A DNA stretch of 64,000 nt from Dryobates pubescens (lineage: Eukaryota; Chordata; Aves; Piciformes; Picidae), in NCBI RefSeq assembly GCF_014839835.1, contig NC_071633.1, positions 19,521,001 through 19,585,000 of the forward strand, given 5' to 3'. Under the pieces are notes generated by a model. That model was not told the origin of the DNA. It did not search any database and saw nothing but the letters and a program-made list of their open reading frames with translations. Shown here piece after piece: positions 10,957-20,562 of the stretch (positions are counted from its first letter, which is position 1; every line of letters begins with the position of its first letter). The translations under genes were made by a program, and so were the position numbers.

Positions 10957-13900
10957 TCAGAGCCAGAGCAGGAGCAGGGTGAGGAGGGGCAGGAGGGTGG
11001 GAGGCTGGCAGGGGGCTGCGGCGGCCGGAGGGGTGCAGGGGTCCTGGGGGCACTGGGTGTCCTCGGGAGGGCCGCGGGAGTCTCGGGACGGGGGAGGCGG
11101 CCGGGGCTGGGATCCCCGCAGGTCATGGGGGGGGAGGCCGTCGCGGTAGAAGGCGGAGGGCGGAGCGGCCGGGAGGGTGCCCGGACGACCCAGTGCCCGC
11201 CCGGGAGTGCCCATCACCGCCACCCCACCGCCGCCAGCTTCCTCCTCATCCTCGTCGGGACAGCCGTCGAAGTCCGGGGGCCGAAGTTGCCGCAGGTCAG
11301 TGCCACGACGGTGCGGGGGGGTGGCACAGAGCACCGGCGAGCTGGAGACACGGGTGCGGCGGAACCATGCCCAGAGCGGCTGTGCCCGGCAGTCGCAGGC
11401 CCAGGGGTTGGCATTGAGGCGCAGGAACTGGAGGGCAGGCAGGGCGGCCAGAGGGTCCCCCGGCAGGGCCACCAGGCTGTTGTTGAACAGGTAGAGGATG
11501 GTGAGCCGTGCCAGCCCCCGGAACGCGTGGCGGTGGATGGTGGCCAGGCGGTTGGCGTGCAGCAGCAGCCGGTCCAGGCTGGGCAGCCCCCGGAAGACGC
11601 CCGCAGACAGCACCCGCAGCCGATTGCCGTGGAGGAAGAGGTGGCTCAGGTTGGCCAGGTCAGCAAAGAGATCGTCCTGTAGCGGGGAGGGTGGGCAGGG
11701 GGCTGGGTATGGCGTGAGGAGACCCACCAGGAGCCCCCCCGCCCAGCCCCACGTCCTTCTGTGGTGAGCACTGCCTGCAGACTTACCCGTGGGTGCACTC
11801 CATGGGTGCCACCTATCACCATGCCCCCACATGCCAGCCCCATGAGCATCGCCCTAGTGCCCTGCAGCATGTCCTTGTCCTGCAGGCAGCAGCCATCACC
11901 TTGCCTCACGTCCCTGCCCCGTGGGCATTGCCCACCCCAGCAGTTTGTACAACATCTGTCACCAAGAGCCCCCTCTCACATCCCTACCCTGCTGGTGCCA
12001 CCTATGGCACTGCCCCATGGCTGTCACCTTGCCCCACATCCTGACTTCACAGACATCACCCTGCCCCCCATCCCTGCTCCGTGGGTGGCACTCCTCACCC
12101 TGCCCTGCATCCTGCAGGCATCTGCCACTGCCCTTCCTGTGACTGTTCAGTGGGCATCACCTTGTGCTGCACCCCAGCACTCATCACCTTTCCCCAGGGC
12201 CCTGCTCCGGGGATGCCACCTTACCCATGAACCTTCTCCACAGCCCAGTTGCTTGTCCGTGCCCTGAGGGCATCCATCCACCACCCTGCTTCAAGCTCTG
12301 CCCCGGTGGGCATCACCCTCTCCCCATCTCCCCTAGAGCCCTGCCCCACGGGCACACAGGGCCCTGGCAGACCTGGAGGTAGAGCAGCCCGTTCTCCTGC
12401 AGGTAGAGGTACTGGAGGCTGTAGAGGCCACGGAAGATGCCACTGGGCAGGCTGGCCAGCTGGCACCGGTAGAGGTGCAGGGCCTGGAGGCGCCGGAGCC
12501 CATGGAAGGTGTCAGGGGCCAGGGCGCGCAGGTGAGGGTTGTCGCCCAGGTCCAGCTCCTCCAGGGCGGGCAGGTGGCGGAAGGTGCCCGGCTGGATGGA
12601 GGAGATGTTGTTGGAGTAGAGCCAGAGGGTGACGGTGCTGGGCCCGAAGGTGCCCGCCCGCAGCGCCCTGATGATGTTGTTCTGCAGGAAGAGGCGGCGG
12701 GCACCGGGCGGGAGCCCCGCGGGCACCGAGGAGAAGTTGTTGGCCTGGCAGCTGACGGTGGGCGGCGAGACGTAGCAGGTGCAGAGCGCGGGGCAGGTGG
12801 GTGCCCCACCAGGCACCCACGCCAGCGCTGCCAGCAGCAGGGCCGCCAGGCCTGCGGGCACAGTGGGGCATCAACACGGGGCATCGCCTGGGCGCCAACC
12901 CCCCCCAGCACTGTGCACCCGCTGCCCCCGGGGGGGCTTCCTCCCAGGCAGCCTCCCAGGACCCCACGCCCCACGGAGACCCCCAGGGCTGTGCCCACCC
13001 GCAGGGCCACGGTGCCCCAGCAGAACCCCAAGCCCATGAGCACCCACACGGCCACAGTCTCCTAGGAAACTCCGGGGCCATGCCCACCCCACCAAGCCAG
13101 GGTGCCCTAGGAGAGCCGTGACCAAATCACAGCCTTAAAAGCCTCTGCCGGGACCACGGCCACCCTGTGGGGCCCTGACCTCCAGGAGTCCCCTAAAGGC
13201 CACTGTGCCTCGGACCCCCGCAGGGCTGTGCCCACCCAAAGGGCCACAGTCCCCTAGGAGAAGCAGCAAGGCTGTGCCCACCTCTCAGTACCACGCCCCC
13301 AGGACCACAATCACCCCAGGGAGACCAGGGTTCCTTGGAAGAGCCCCAAGACCATGCCCACCTCCTAGAACCACATGCCCCAGGAGCCCCCCAGCTCTCT
13401 GCCCACCCACGTGCCCACACTGCCCCCCATCCCACATCATCCCCTCACCACCCTCCTCCCCACACACACCTCCCCTGCCACCATGCCCCAGAGCACCACC
13501 CTGCTCATGCTCTGATGATGGCAGGGGTCCCTCACCCCCTCCCCACCCAACGGGGCGGTGCCACGTGCGTGTGTGCCACGGACACGTGTGGGGCGGGGCA
13601 CGCGTGGGCGCGAGCTGTCGCCAGTGACATGCTTCTTTCCCCCCCCCCACCTCCACTCGTGTCCATCCTCTCCCCAACCCCCCCCTCCCCATCACCCCCC
13701 CGGGGCTGCAACCCGAGAGCTTCATCCATAATTCACCCCGAAGTTCTGGCCCCGTGCCCGGGATGCGCCCAATCGCCGGTACCGGGGGAGGGGCAGGGAT
13801 GGGGGGGAGGGGGGCGGCGGGCCACCCTGCGTCGCACCGGAGGTGCACCGGGTGGGCCCACTGCCCCCCGCTCCCGCTCCTCCTCCGGTGAGATATGGGG

Positions 13901-14962
13901 AGGGGGGAACGCCCGCAACCCCCCTCCCCAAGCCACCCCCGGAGGCGTCCGTCGCAGATGCTCGGTGCCACCCCCTCCCCCGTCGCCCCGTGTCGCCGTG
14001 CGCCCCCCACCCGCATCCCATCTGTCACACTCCCCCTCGCCGCGGGCTGACTCAGTTGGGAGCTGAAGTCACCCGGTTCCCGGGCACCGACGACTGGGGA
14101 GGGGAGGGGTATTGGCACCCCCCAACACTCCCCTCTTCCTTCCCCGTGCCAATATCACCCCTAAAAGTAGGGGTATGGAAAGGGGGGGGCACCACTCTTG
14201 GGGGAAGATGGCACCCTGGGCACCCTTCGCACCAGTGGGGATGTGGGTGTGGGGCACCCACGTCACGGGATGGGGGTCATAGGGTACCCCTAAGACCACC
14301 CACACCCTGGGATGGGGGTCCTGAAGTGGCACTCTAGGGATCTCAGGGCACCCACAGCCCGAGATGGGAGTCTTGGGGTGGCATCCAGTACCCCCCATGA
14401 ACATCCGCATCCCAGGATGAGGGTCTGGCACCGGGTACCCCGTGGGCAGCTACAGCATGGGGTGGCGTCCTGAGGTAGCGCCAGGGGTCCCCGGGCTCCC
14501 CCCCACGCCGAGGCCGTGGGTCCTGGAGATGCATCGGATACCTTCACGGGGTACGCCGGGATGGGGGTCCTGGGATGGCACCGGGGATGGTGAGGCACCC
14601 CCCACGCAGAAGCCGTGCAGCCTAGGGTGCCACCGGATACCCTATGGCACGCACACAGCGGTGCGGGGAGCATAGGGTGGCACCGAGCAGCCCGGGGGTC
14701 GCGGGGTCCCCGCACGCCGGGTACCCCAAAGGTTGTACCCTGGGGTGCCTCGAAGCTGAGCCCCCCCGCCGGGTGAGCGCCATGGGGGTGCCGCCGACTC
14801 CCCAGGCATACTGGGGGGGCACCCCACGCCGGGTCCGTGCTCTCACGGATGGCACAGACCCTCCCCCTCGGGGTCAACTGACCCCCATGTCCCCCTCGCC
14901 CTCCCGCCCTCCCCTGCCGCCCGCCTACCTGGGGGCAGGTCCCGGGCCGGGGGGGGGCCCAT
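10957..14962 (-). CDS. RTN4RL2: RTN4RL2 (Nogo receptor-like 2, NgR2)
   Basis: NgR2 is a GPI-anchored neuronal leucine-rich-repeat receptor that binds myelin-associated glycoprotein and limits axon growth. Three coding exons, 14962..14929, 12851..12373 and 11676..10957, close to 410 aa (human 420). Exon 1 gives [11 protein letters not shown]; a hydrophobic signal segment follows ([12 protein letters not shown]), then the LRR N-cap [17 protein letters not shown], about eight LRRs (for example [44 protein letters not shown]), and the C-cap [17 protein letters not shown] disordered Pro-rich stalk ends in a hydrophobic GPI signal ([12 protein letters not shown]). The exon 2/3 join, inside the repeats, matches human. 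The 2.1-kb intron 1 is full of minisatellites. It is divergent from SLC43A3. Confidence 0.95.
11790..12270. repeat. Degenerate repeat in RTN4RL2 intron 2
   Basis: Diverged copies of a roughly 55-65-bp unit with cccatgggcatcaccttgcc- and catccctgccccgtgggc-type segments fill most of the intron between exons 3 and 2. Confidence 0.6.
12880..13410. repeat. Degenerate repeat in RTN4RL2 intron 1 (left part)
   Basis: Copies of a roughly 60-bp unit containing gctgtgcccacc, a ggccac/accac segment and ccccaggag/cctaggag. The copies differ by substitutions and small indels. Confidence 0.65.
14200..14800. repeat. Degenerate minisatellite in RTN4RL2 intron 1 (right part), about 70-bp unit
   Basis: Repeated gggatgggggtcctgg, ggtggcaccg and ccacgccg/cacagcc elements recur about every 70 bp through the last 600 bp before exon 1. 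Confidence 0.65.
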
Positions 14963-17070
14963 GGCGGGGCCGCCGCTCAGGCGCGTCCCGCTGCCCCGGG
15001 GCTCATGGCCGGTGCCGGGGGCGCTGCTCGCACCCTTCGCCCCCGCCGCGCCGCCCCGAGCAGCCGTCGCCCCAGGGCATGGCACGGGCACGGGCGGGTC
15101 GGTCCCGGGGTAGAGGGAGGGGGGGGCGGGGTGGGGGGGCTCAGCTCAGCGCGGCTCTGCCCGCGGCTCCGGTGGGGCTGAGCCCGGCCCCGCGCCGCGC
15201 CTTATCCCGGGGCGGCCGCGCTCCGCCCCCCGCCGCCGGCCCCGCCGCTTAACCCCTCCCGGGCCGGCCCGCCCCACGGCGGGGAGGGACGTGGGGGACC
15301 CCGGCGGGACCCACCGCGGGAACGGGGGACTCGGTGGTGGGTGTCCCCCTGCTGGGCACGGGGCCTGGGGCGGGGATGTTGCGGGGGGGGTCGCACGGCG
15401 CCGGAGGCCCCCCCGTCCGTCCGTCCCCTCCTCACACGGTGGCGGGGCGGTGATGCCCGCGGGGATCCACGGGGCGCACGGTACCCACACGGGTGGGTAC
15501 CTCGGGGTCGGGTGCCCGGCGCTGGATCTTTCAACAGCCCGAGTGGGCGTGCTCCAGCCCTCGCTCCCACGCGTGCCCGGCGCTGTCCGTGGTCCCGACC
15601 CGGCGCTGTCCGTGGTGCCGCCCGCCGCTCCCACCCGGGACCGCCGCACCCCTCGGGGCGGCCGGGGCTGGGGTGCGGCGGGCCTGAGGGGATCTGAGGG
15701 GGTCTGTGAGGACCCGAGCCGTCTCAGTGGGGCCTCTCGGGGTCTGTGGGATCTCTGTGGGGCTCTGTGGGGTCTGCGAAGGATCTCGGGAGTCTGTGGG
15801 AGCTTGGGGGGCCGGTGGGGGGGATTTATGGGCCCCACGCGGGGGGGCCCGCGTGGCCGCGCCAGGCTCGGGCACACGCTGGCACCGCGGCGTGTTTGCG
15901 GCACCGTCTCCGGCGAGCGAAATGCCACAAGCTGGCGCGGCGGGCACCGTGGGAGGGGGTGTGGGCGGCGCGGGGCTGACTCAGGGGCCGCCATCCGCTC
16001 CCTCCCAAACTGTGCCCCCCGCGTCCCTGGCACGGGGTTCTGCCCACCCTTCGGGGGTCTGCAAGGGGGTCCCAGGGGAACGGACCCACCCGTGGGTGCT
16101 TGCAACACCTGCCTAGGGGGACCTGGGGATGAGGGAGAGGGGCAGGGGGCCAGGCCTGGTGCCGCCAGCCAGGCCTGGGATGGGCAGCAGAGGGTGAGAG
16201 GTCCGTGAGGGGCTCGGTGGAGGACAGATGGATGGATGGACAGCTGGGCAGACAACCTCTGGAAAGGGAGCAGATGGACAGACTGAAGAACAGCTGGAGG
16301 GACAGACAGACAGATGGGCAGCTGGATGGAGGCGAGGGCAGGGGAGGGCAGGAGGACCAGTGGGATGTGGGCAGGGTGGGTGAGGGCAGCTTGGTGGGTG
16401 GTAGGACAGATGGATGGGCACGAGGAGAGCAGAGCTGTGAGTGGAGGGGGACAGACGCACGGGTGATGGACAGACGGATGGGTGACAGACAGATGGATGG
16501 GTGACAGACAGGTGATGGACAGATGGGTGGCGGACAGACAGAGCTGGCAGAGCAGATGGACAGCTGGCTGGAAGGGTGGCAGTGGCTGGGGACAGGATGG
16601 GCGGCTGCTGGCACCGAGGGGGTGGGCAGGCAGATAGATGGTGCGGCAGAAGGACAGATAGACAGACTGGGGGACAAGAGGAGGGCTGGGGGAGCCCCAG
16701 GCGGGGAACAAGGCCAGGCCAGTGGTGGGGCAGATGCCAGAGACTGGCAGGTGCCAACACGCCCAAGGCAGGGACAGCATCAGGCAGGAGTGGACAGAGA
16801 CATGGGCAGAGCCTGGCAGAGCTGAGCAGAATGGCACTGCAGGTGGTACGGTGGGACTTGGCCAGCAGATGCTCTGGGGTGGCACAGCTGGAAGTGACCC
16901 AGAAGCGGTCCAAGGGTGACTCAAGGTTGGCTCAAGGGTGGCCCAAGGGTAAGGAGGTGGCACACTAGTGGATGGCCGTGGGGGCACAGCCACGGGGCTT
17001 GGGGCTGAGCTGACACAGGCGCGGCACACCCGCGGGTGGCACCGGAACGCCCCAGGGAGGACACCGGGGG
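14963..17070. other. RTN4RL2 upstream CpG-rich region and anonymous flank
   Basis: 14963-15800 is CpG-dense and probably the RTN4RL2 promoter and 5' UTR; AP-1-like TGACTCA occurs at 15977..15983. From 15800 onward the sequence is anonymous GC-rich flank, except for the microsatellite listed separately. Long open frames on the minus strand here are Pro/Ser-rich products of base composition, with no domain. Confidence 0.5.
16205..16570. repeat. GACAGATGGATGG-type microsatellite
   Basis: Irregular tetranucleotide-derived array with GACA, GATG and GATGGACA words, interrupted by unique segments. Most regular at 16440-16530. Confidence 0.75.
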
Positions 17071-17079
17071 TGGGTGGTG

Positions 17080-17352
17080 CCGTGGCACACCGCGGGACGG
17101 CCCCCTGCCGGGACAGCCGCCCAGGGGCGGACCCACCGGGTGACCCCGGTTCCGCTTCTCCATCGGGGCCCCGCCCGGAGCCCCCCGCTCCGCGCCGAGG
17201 GCGGGTCCGAGCGGGGCTGCTCCGCCCAGCTCCGGGGCCGAGCGGGCAGCATCGGAGCAACGGGACCGGGCGAACCTACCGGAGACCCGGGACGCAGGGA
17301 GCAGCACCGGAGCACCCGGGACCCGCAGGGAGCCGCTGGTCCCTCCCGCCGG
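17080..17352 (+). promoter_or_regulatory. Probable SLC43A3 CpG promoter and untranslated first exon
   Basis: A CpG-dense stretch with cgggaccgg- and gcagcaccgg-type repeats that ends in a good donor, GCCGGGTGAGCAGC (GT at 17353). The first coding exon of SLC43A3 begins with an acceptor only 9 bases before its ATG (20554), so at least one upstream untranslated exon must exist; this is the best candidate. Inference only. Confidence 0.35.
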
Positions 17353-17900
17353 GTGAGCAGCGCCGGGATACGGCTGAGCGGGGGCGGAGGGACCCGGATG
17401 GTCCCGACCCGCCCTGGGGGGCGCAGCGGCGGGACCGGGCGGCATGGCGGGACCGGGCGGCATGGCGGGACCGGCGGGGGCTGGCGGGTCGTGGCGGGCT
17501 GGGCCCCGGGAGTGGGGCTAGGCTGTGGCTGGGGGTCCCTCGTGTCCCCCGCCTCGGCTCATCCCTCCGTCCCCCTCTGCCCTGCACCGCACCCTGAGCT
17601 CCGTGGGGCCTGGCAGGGTGCCCCGGTGCCCCCCGCGGGGTAGGTCAGACTCTGGGCGCGGGCAGTGTTGTGCCCCACGGCTGCCCGTGTCCGGGATTAC
17701 CGAGACAGCCTATCACATGTGTCCCCCCCGCCACACAGGCGTGGACAAAGACCCACGCGCGGGGGTGACATCACTTCCCCTTGTCCGCACCGCCTTGAGA
17801 CGCTGGCACTGCCCACCCCTGGCACCCCATGTCCCAGGCAAGGGGATGCCCGTGGTCTCCCCAGCAGCCTCTGGGGGCCTGCGCGGGAGCGAAGCAGCCT

Positions 17901-17923
17901 CATTACCATTAATTATTAATTAG
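17901..17923. promoter_or_regulatory. AT-rich homeodomain-type island
   Basis: CATTACCATTAATTATTAAT followed by TAG, with overlapping ATTA/TAAT cores, stands alone in GC-rich DNA. This is the usual look of a conserved noncoding element bound by homeodomain factors. Function is inferred. Confidence 0.4.
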
Positions 17924-18229
17924 TGAAGTGGCCGAGGCCGGAGCCAGCCTGTGCCCGCCGGTGCCCTCGCTGCCAGGACCGGGTGGCTCCTTTCTCCTCC
18001 TGCTCCCAGTCAGGGCCCGGGGGGAGCAGGCGGGGGACACAGCCAGATGGGGCCAGAGCTGCCGGAGCTGGGGGTCCCCCGATCTTCTTGCTCCCCCGTG
18101 GGGGATCCCAGTTTGTGGGGCTCACCAATATGGCTGGCAAGGAGGGACCGGCGTGGCTGGGGCACAGCAGTGCAGCTTGGCAGGACCAGCACGGCTGGGG
18201 CTTGGTGGCAAATGCCCCCTGTGGGTGTC

Positions 18230-19390
18230 TCGGGGTGCCCCAGTGGTGACACCCATGGCGGGGGTGTCTCAGGGTGCTGCAGCCGTGGCCTCCGCGTCTC
18301 CAGGTGTCTCTGGATGCCCCTGGCAGTGGCACCCACGATGGGGTGCCCCCGGGTGTCCTGGAGTGCCCCAGGCAGCGGCCCGGGTGACAGCGTGACTCCG
18401 GGTGCCCTGGGGTGCCCCAGAGGCTGACACCCATGCTGGGATGCCTTGAGAGTACCTTGCAGTCCCCCCCGTGATGGAGTGCCCCATGGTGGGGTACCCG
18501 GGGTGCCCCGGCAGTGTGCCCCCCGCGGTGCTATAGATAGCTCGGCCCCCCCGCGGGCTCAGCCCCCGCCCGGTTAATCTTTACCCGGGCGCTGTAATGA
18601 GGCTCATTAGCGGCCATTACAGCGCGACCGGGCGCCGCCGGCGGGGGCCCGGGGCCGGTGAGTGGGGGGGACAGGGAGTGGGGCCGGTGGCAGCGACGGG
18701 CACGGAGCTGGAGCGGCAGGGACGGGGGTATCCAGGTGCCCCCCGGACATGGTCGATCAGCAGAGGGCTCGCAGACCCCTGGGGGGTAACAGCGTCCCCA
18801 GCAGCGGGGTTGGGGTCCCCGGTGAGAAGGGGACAGTGCCCACGTGGGGAGTGCCACGGTGCCCAGCAGCGTCGTGCCAGAGTCTGTGTGGGCATCATGA
18901 GATCTCGAGGTGGGGGTACAGAGTCTCAGAGCTGTGTCAGTGTCTCCGAGAGCCATGCCAGGGTCCCCGAGGGATGTGCCAGTGTCCGCAGGGAGGTGCC
19001 AGGGCCCCAGGGGGTGTGTCAGCGTGCCAGGCTGCCTGCCAGTGTCTCCAGGGCTGCACCACTGTCCCCGGGGAGGCTGCCAGCTTCCCAAAGAGGGTGC
19101 CAGGGCCCCTGGTGTGGCCTGATGGGTTCCCAGCACCCGTGCCAGTACCTGGGGGGTGCCATCGTCCACAAGTGTGTGCCAGCGTCCCCAGGAGGGTGCT
19201 GTTGTCTCCAGGGGTGTGTGCTGGTGTCCACAAGGCACGAACCAGGGTGCCCGGCAGCGTGCCAGTGTTCCCAGGGAGTCTGCCAGGTTCCCAAGGGCTG
19301 TGCCAGGTCTCCAGTGGGGGTCCCAGTGTCCCCAGGGGGTGCCAGTGTCCCCAGTGCACACACCAGGTGCCTGGCAGGGTTTCAACGTCC
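18230..19390. repeat. Degenerate short-unit repeats upstream of SLC43A3
   Basis: 18230-18500 repeats ggtgccccagg/gtgacacccatg; 18890-19390 repeats a roughly 30-36-bp unit with gtgtgccagtgtccccaggg. They flank the palindrome at 18589..18625. No exon is recognised. Confidence 0.6.
18589..18625. promoter_or_regulatory. Nested palindrome with TAAT cores
   Basis: GCGCTGTAATG (18589..18599) and its exact reverse complement CATTACAGCGC (18615..18625) flank a 15-bp spacer. Overlapping them, TAATGAGGCTCATTA (18595..18609) is itself a perfect inverted repeat around a central G. Three ATTA/TAAT cores result, an arrangement typical of cooperative homeodomain dimer sites; the two hairpins are mutually exclusive. 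Confidence 0.5.
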
Positions 19391-19669
19391 CCAGGGCCTG
19401 GGCCAGGGCCAGGGCTGGCCTGGGGTGATAAGGGCCCGTGGGGGGGTGCCAGCCACTATCGGTGCTGCCAGCGCCGGGGGGACCCTGGGTGCTCCTGGGA
19501 GATTGGCGTGGGGGGAGCAGGGTGTGGGGCTGTGGGTGTGCACCACCCGCCTGGCACCCCTGCCAGGGTCCAAACTCCGTGGCGGCAGTGGCAGCAGCGC
19601 CGGCGGCAGGGCCTCGTGCAGGTGGGTGGGTGAGGGGTGCCAGGGGGCTGCCAGCACGCTGAGCTGTGA

Positions 19670-20065
19670 GTGTGAGCACGTGTGTGCGTGTGAGCATGTG
19701 TGAGTGTGTGTGAGCACGAGTGTGAGCACAGCTCTGTGTGTGCATGTGTGTGAAGATGCGTGTGAGCACGTATGTGAGCACATGTGAGAGCATGTGTGCG
19801 TGTGAGCACGTGTGCACACGTGTGGGCATGTGTAATAAGCACGTGGGTGTGCACATGCATGAGCACATGTGTGAGTCTGTGTGTGTGTGTAAGGACAGGT
19901 GTGAGTGTGTAAGCATGTGTGCACACGTGTAGACATGAGTGTGAGCACGCCTGTGCTCACGTGTGCACGTGTGTAAGCACATGTGTGAGGGTGCAAGTTC
20001 CCCGACGTGCACGCGCACGCGTCTCACAGGTGTCAGCCCGTGCACACGCGTGTGCTGGCACATGT
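19670..20065. repeat. TG/CA-rich variable repeat (GTGTGAGCACRTGTG)
   Basis: Irregular array of TGTG, GAGCACG and GTGTG words, alternating purine and pyrimidine over long stretches. Open on both strands by composition. Confidence 0.85.
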
Positions 20066-20289
20066 GTGCCTGTGCACAGCAGCTGTGCACCCCTGGCAGC
20101 CCGTGCACGCCCATGTGCCAGGCCCCAGCCCCCTGCAGGGCCCCTGCCCCTGCTCTGCCACATAGAGTGGGGGCAGGGGAGCCGCCAGGCCGGGGGCCAA
20201 GGGGCAGAGCTGGGGCCGTGGTGACCTTGGCCCAAAGCCCTGCTCCGGCTGCTGGGTGCAGGCAGAGGGTTTCAGGATGTGAGGGAGGC

Positions 20290-20460
20290 GGGTGCCAGGC
20301 AGCTCAGGGGGCATTGCCAGGTGGGTGCCAGGCAGCACAGGGGGCATTGCCAGCACAGGGGGCATTGCCAGGTGGGTGCCAGGCAGCACAGGGGGCATTG
20401 CCAGCACAGGGGGCATCGCCAGCACAGGGGGCATCGCCAGCACAGGGGGCGTTGCCAGGC
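20290..20460. repeat. GGGGGCATTGCCAGCACA tandem repeat
   Basis: About eight copies of an 18-bp core (cacagggggcattgccag), some joined to a ggtgggtgccaggcag segment, just upstream of the first SLC43A3 coding exon. Confidence 0.85.
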
Positions 20461-20562
20461 GGGTGCCAGGCAGGTGCGGGGGATGTCAGCCCCTGGGAGC
20501 TGGGCTGAGCCGGGAGGTGCCAGGCTGTGTGACGGCTGTGTGTGTGCCCGCAGGCCGGTGCC

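Noticed and set aside
15146-17260. 704-codon minus-strand open frame
   Set aside because: Pro/Ser/Cys-rich translation of CpG-island and microsatellite DNA, no recognisable domain, no splice or poly(A) context.
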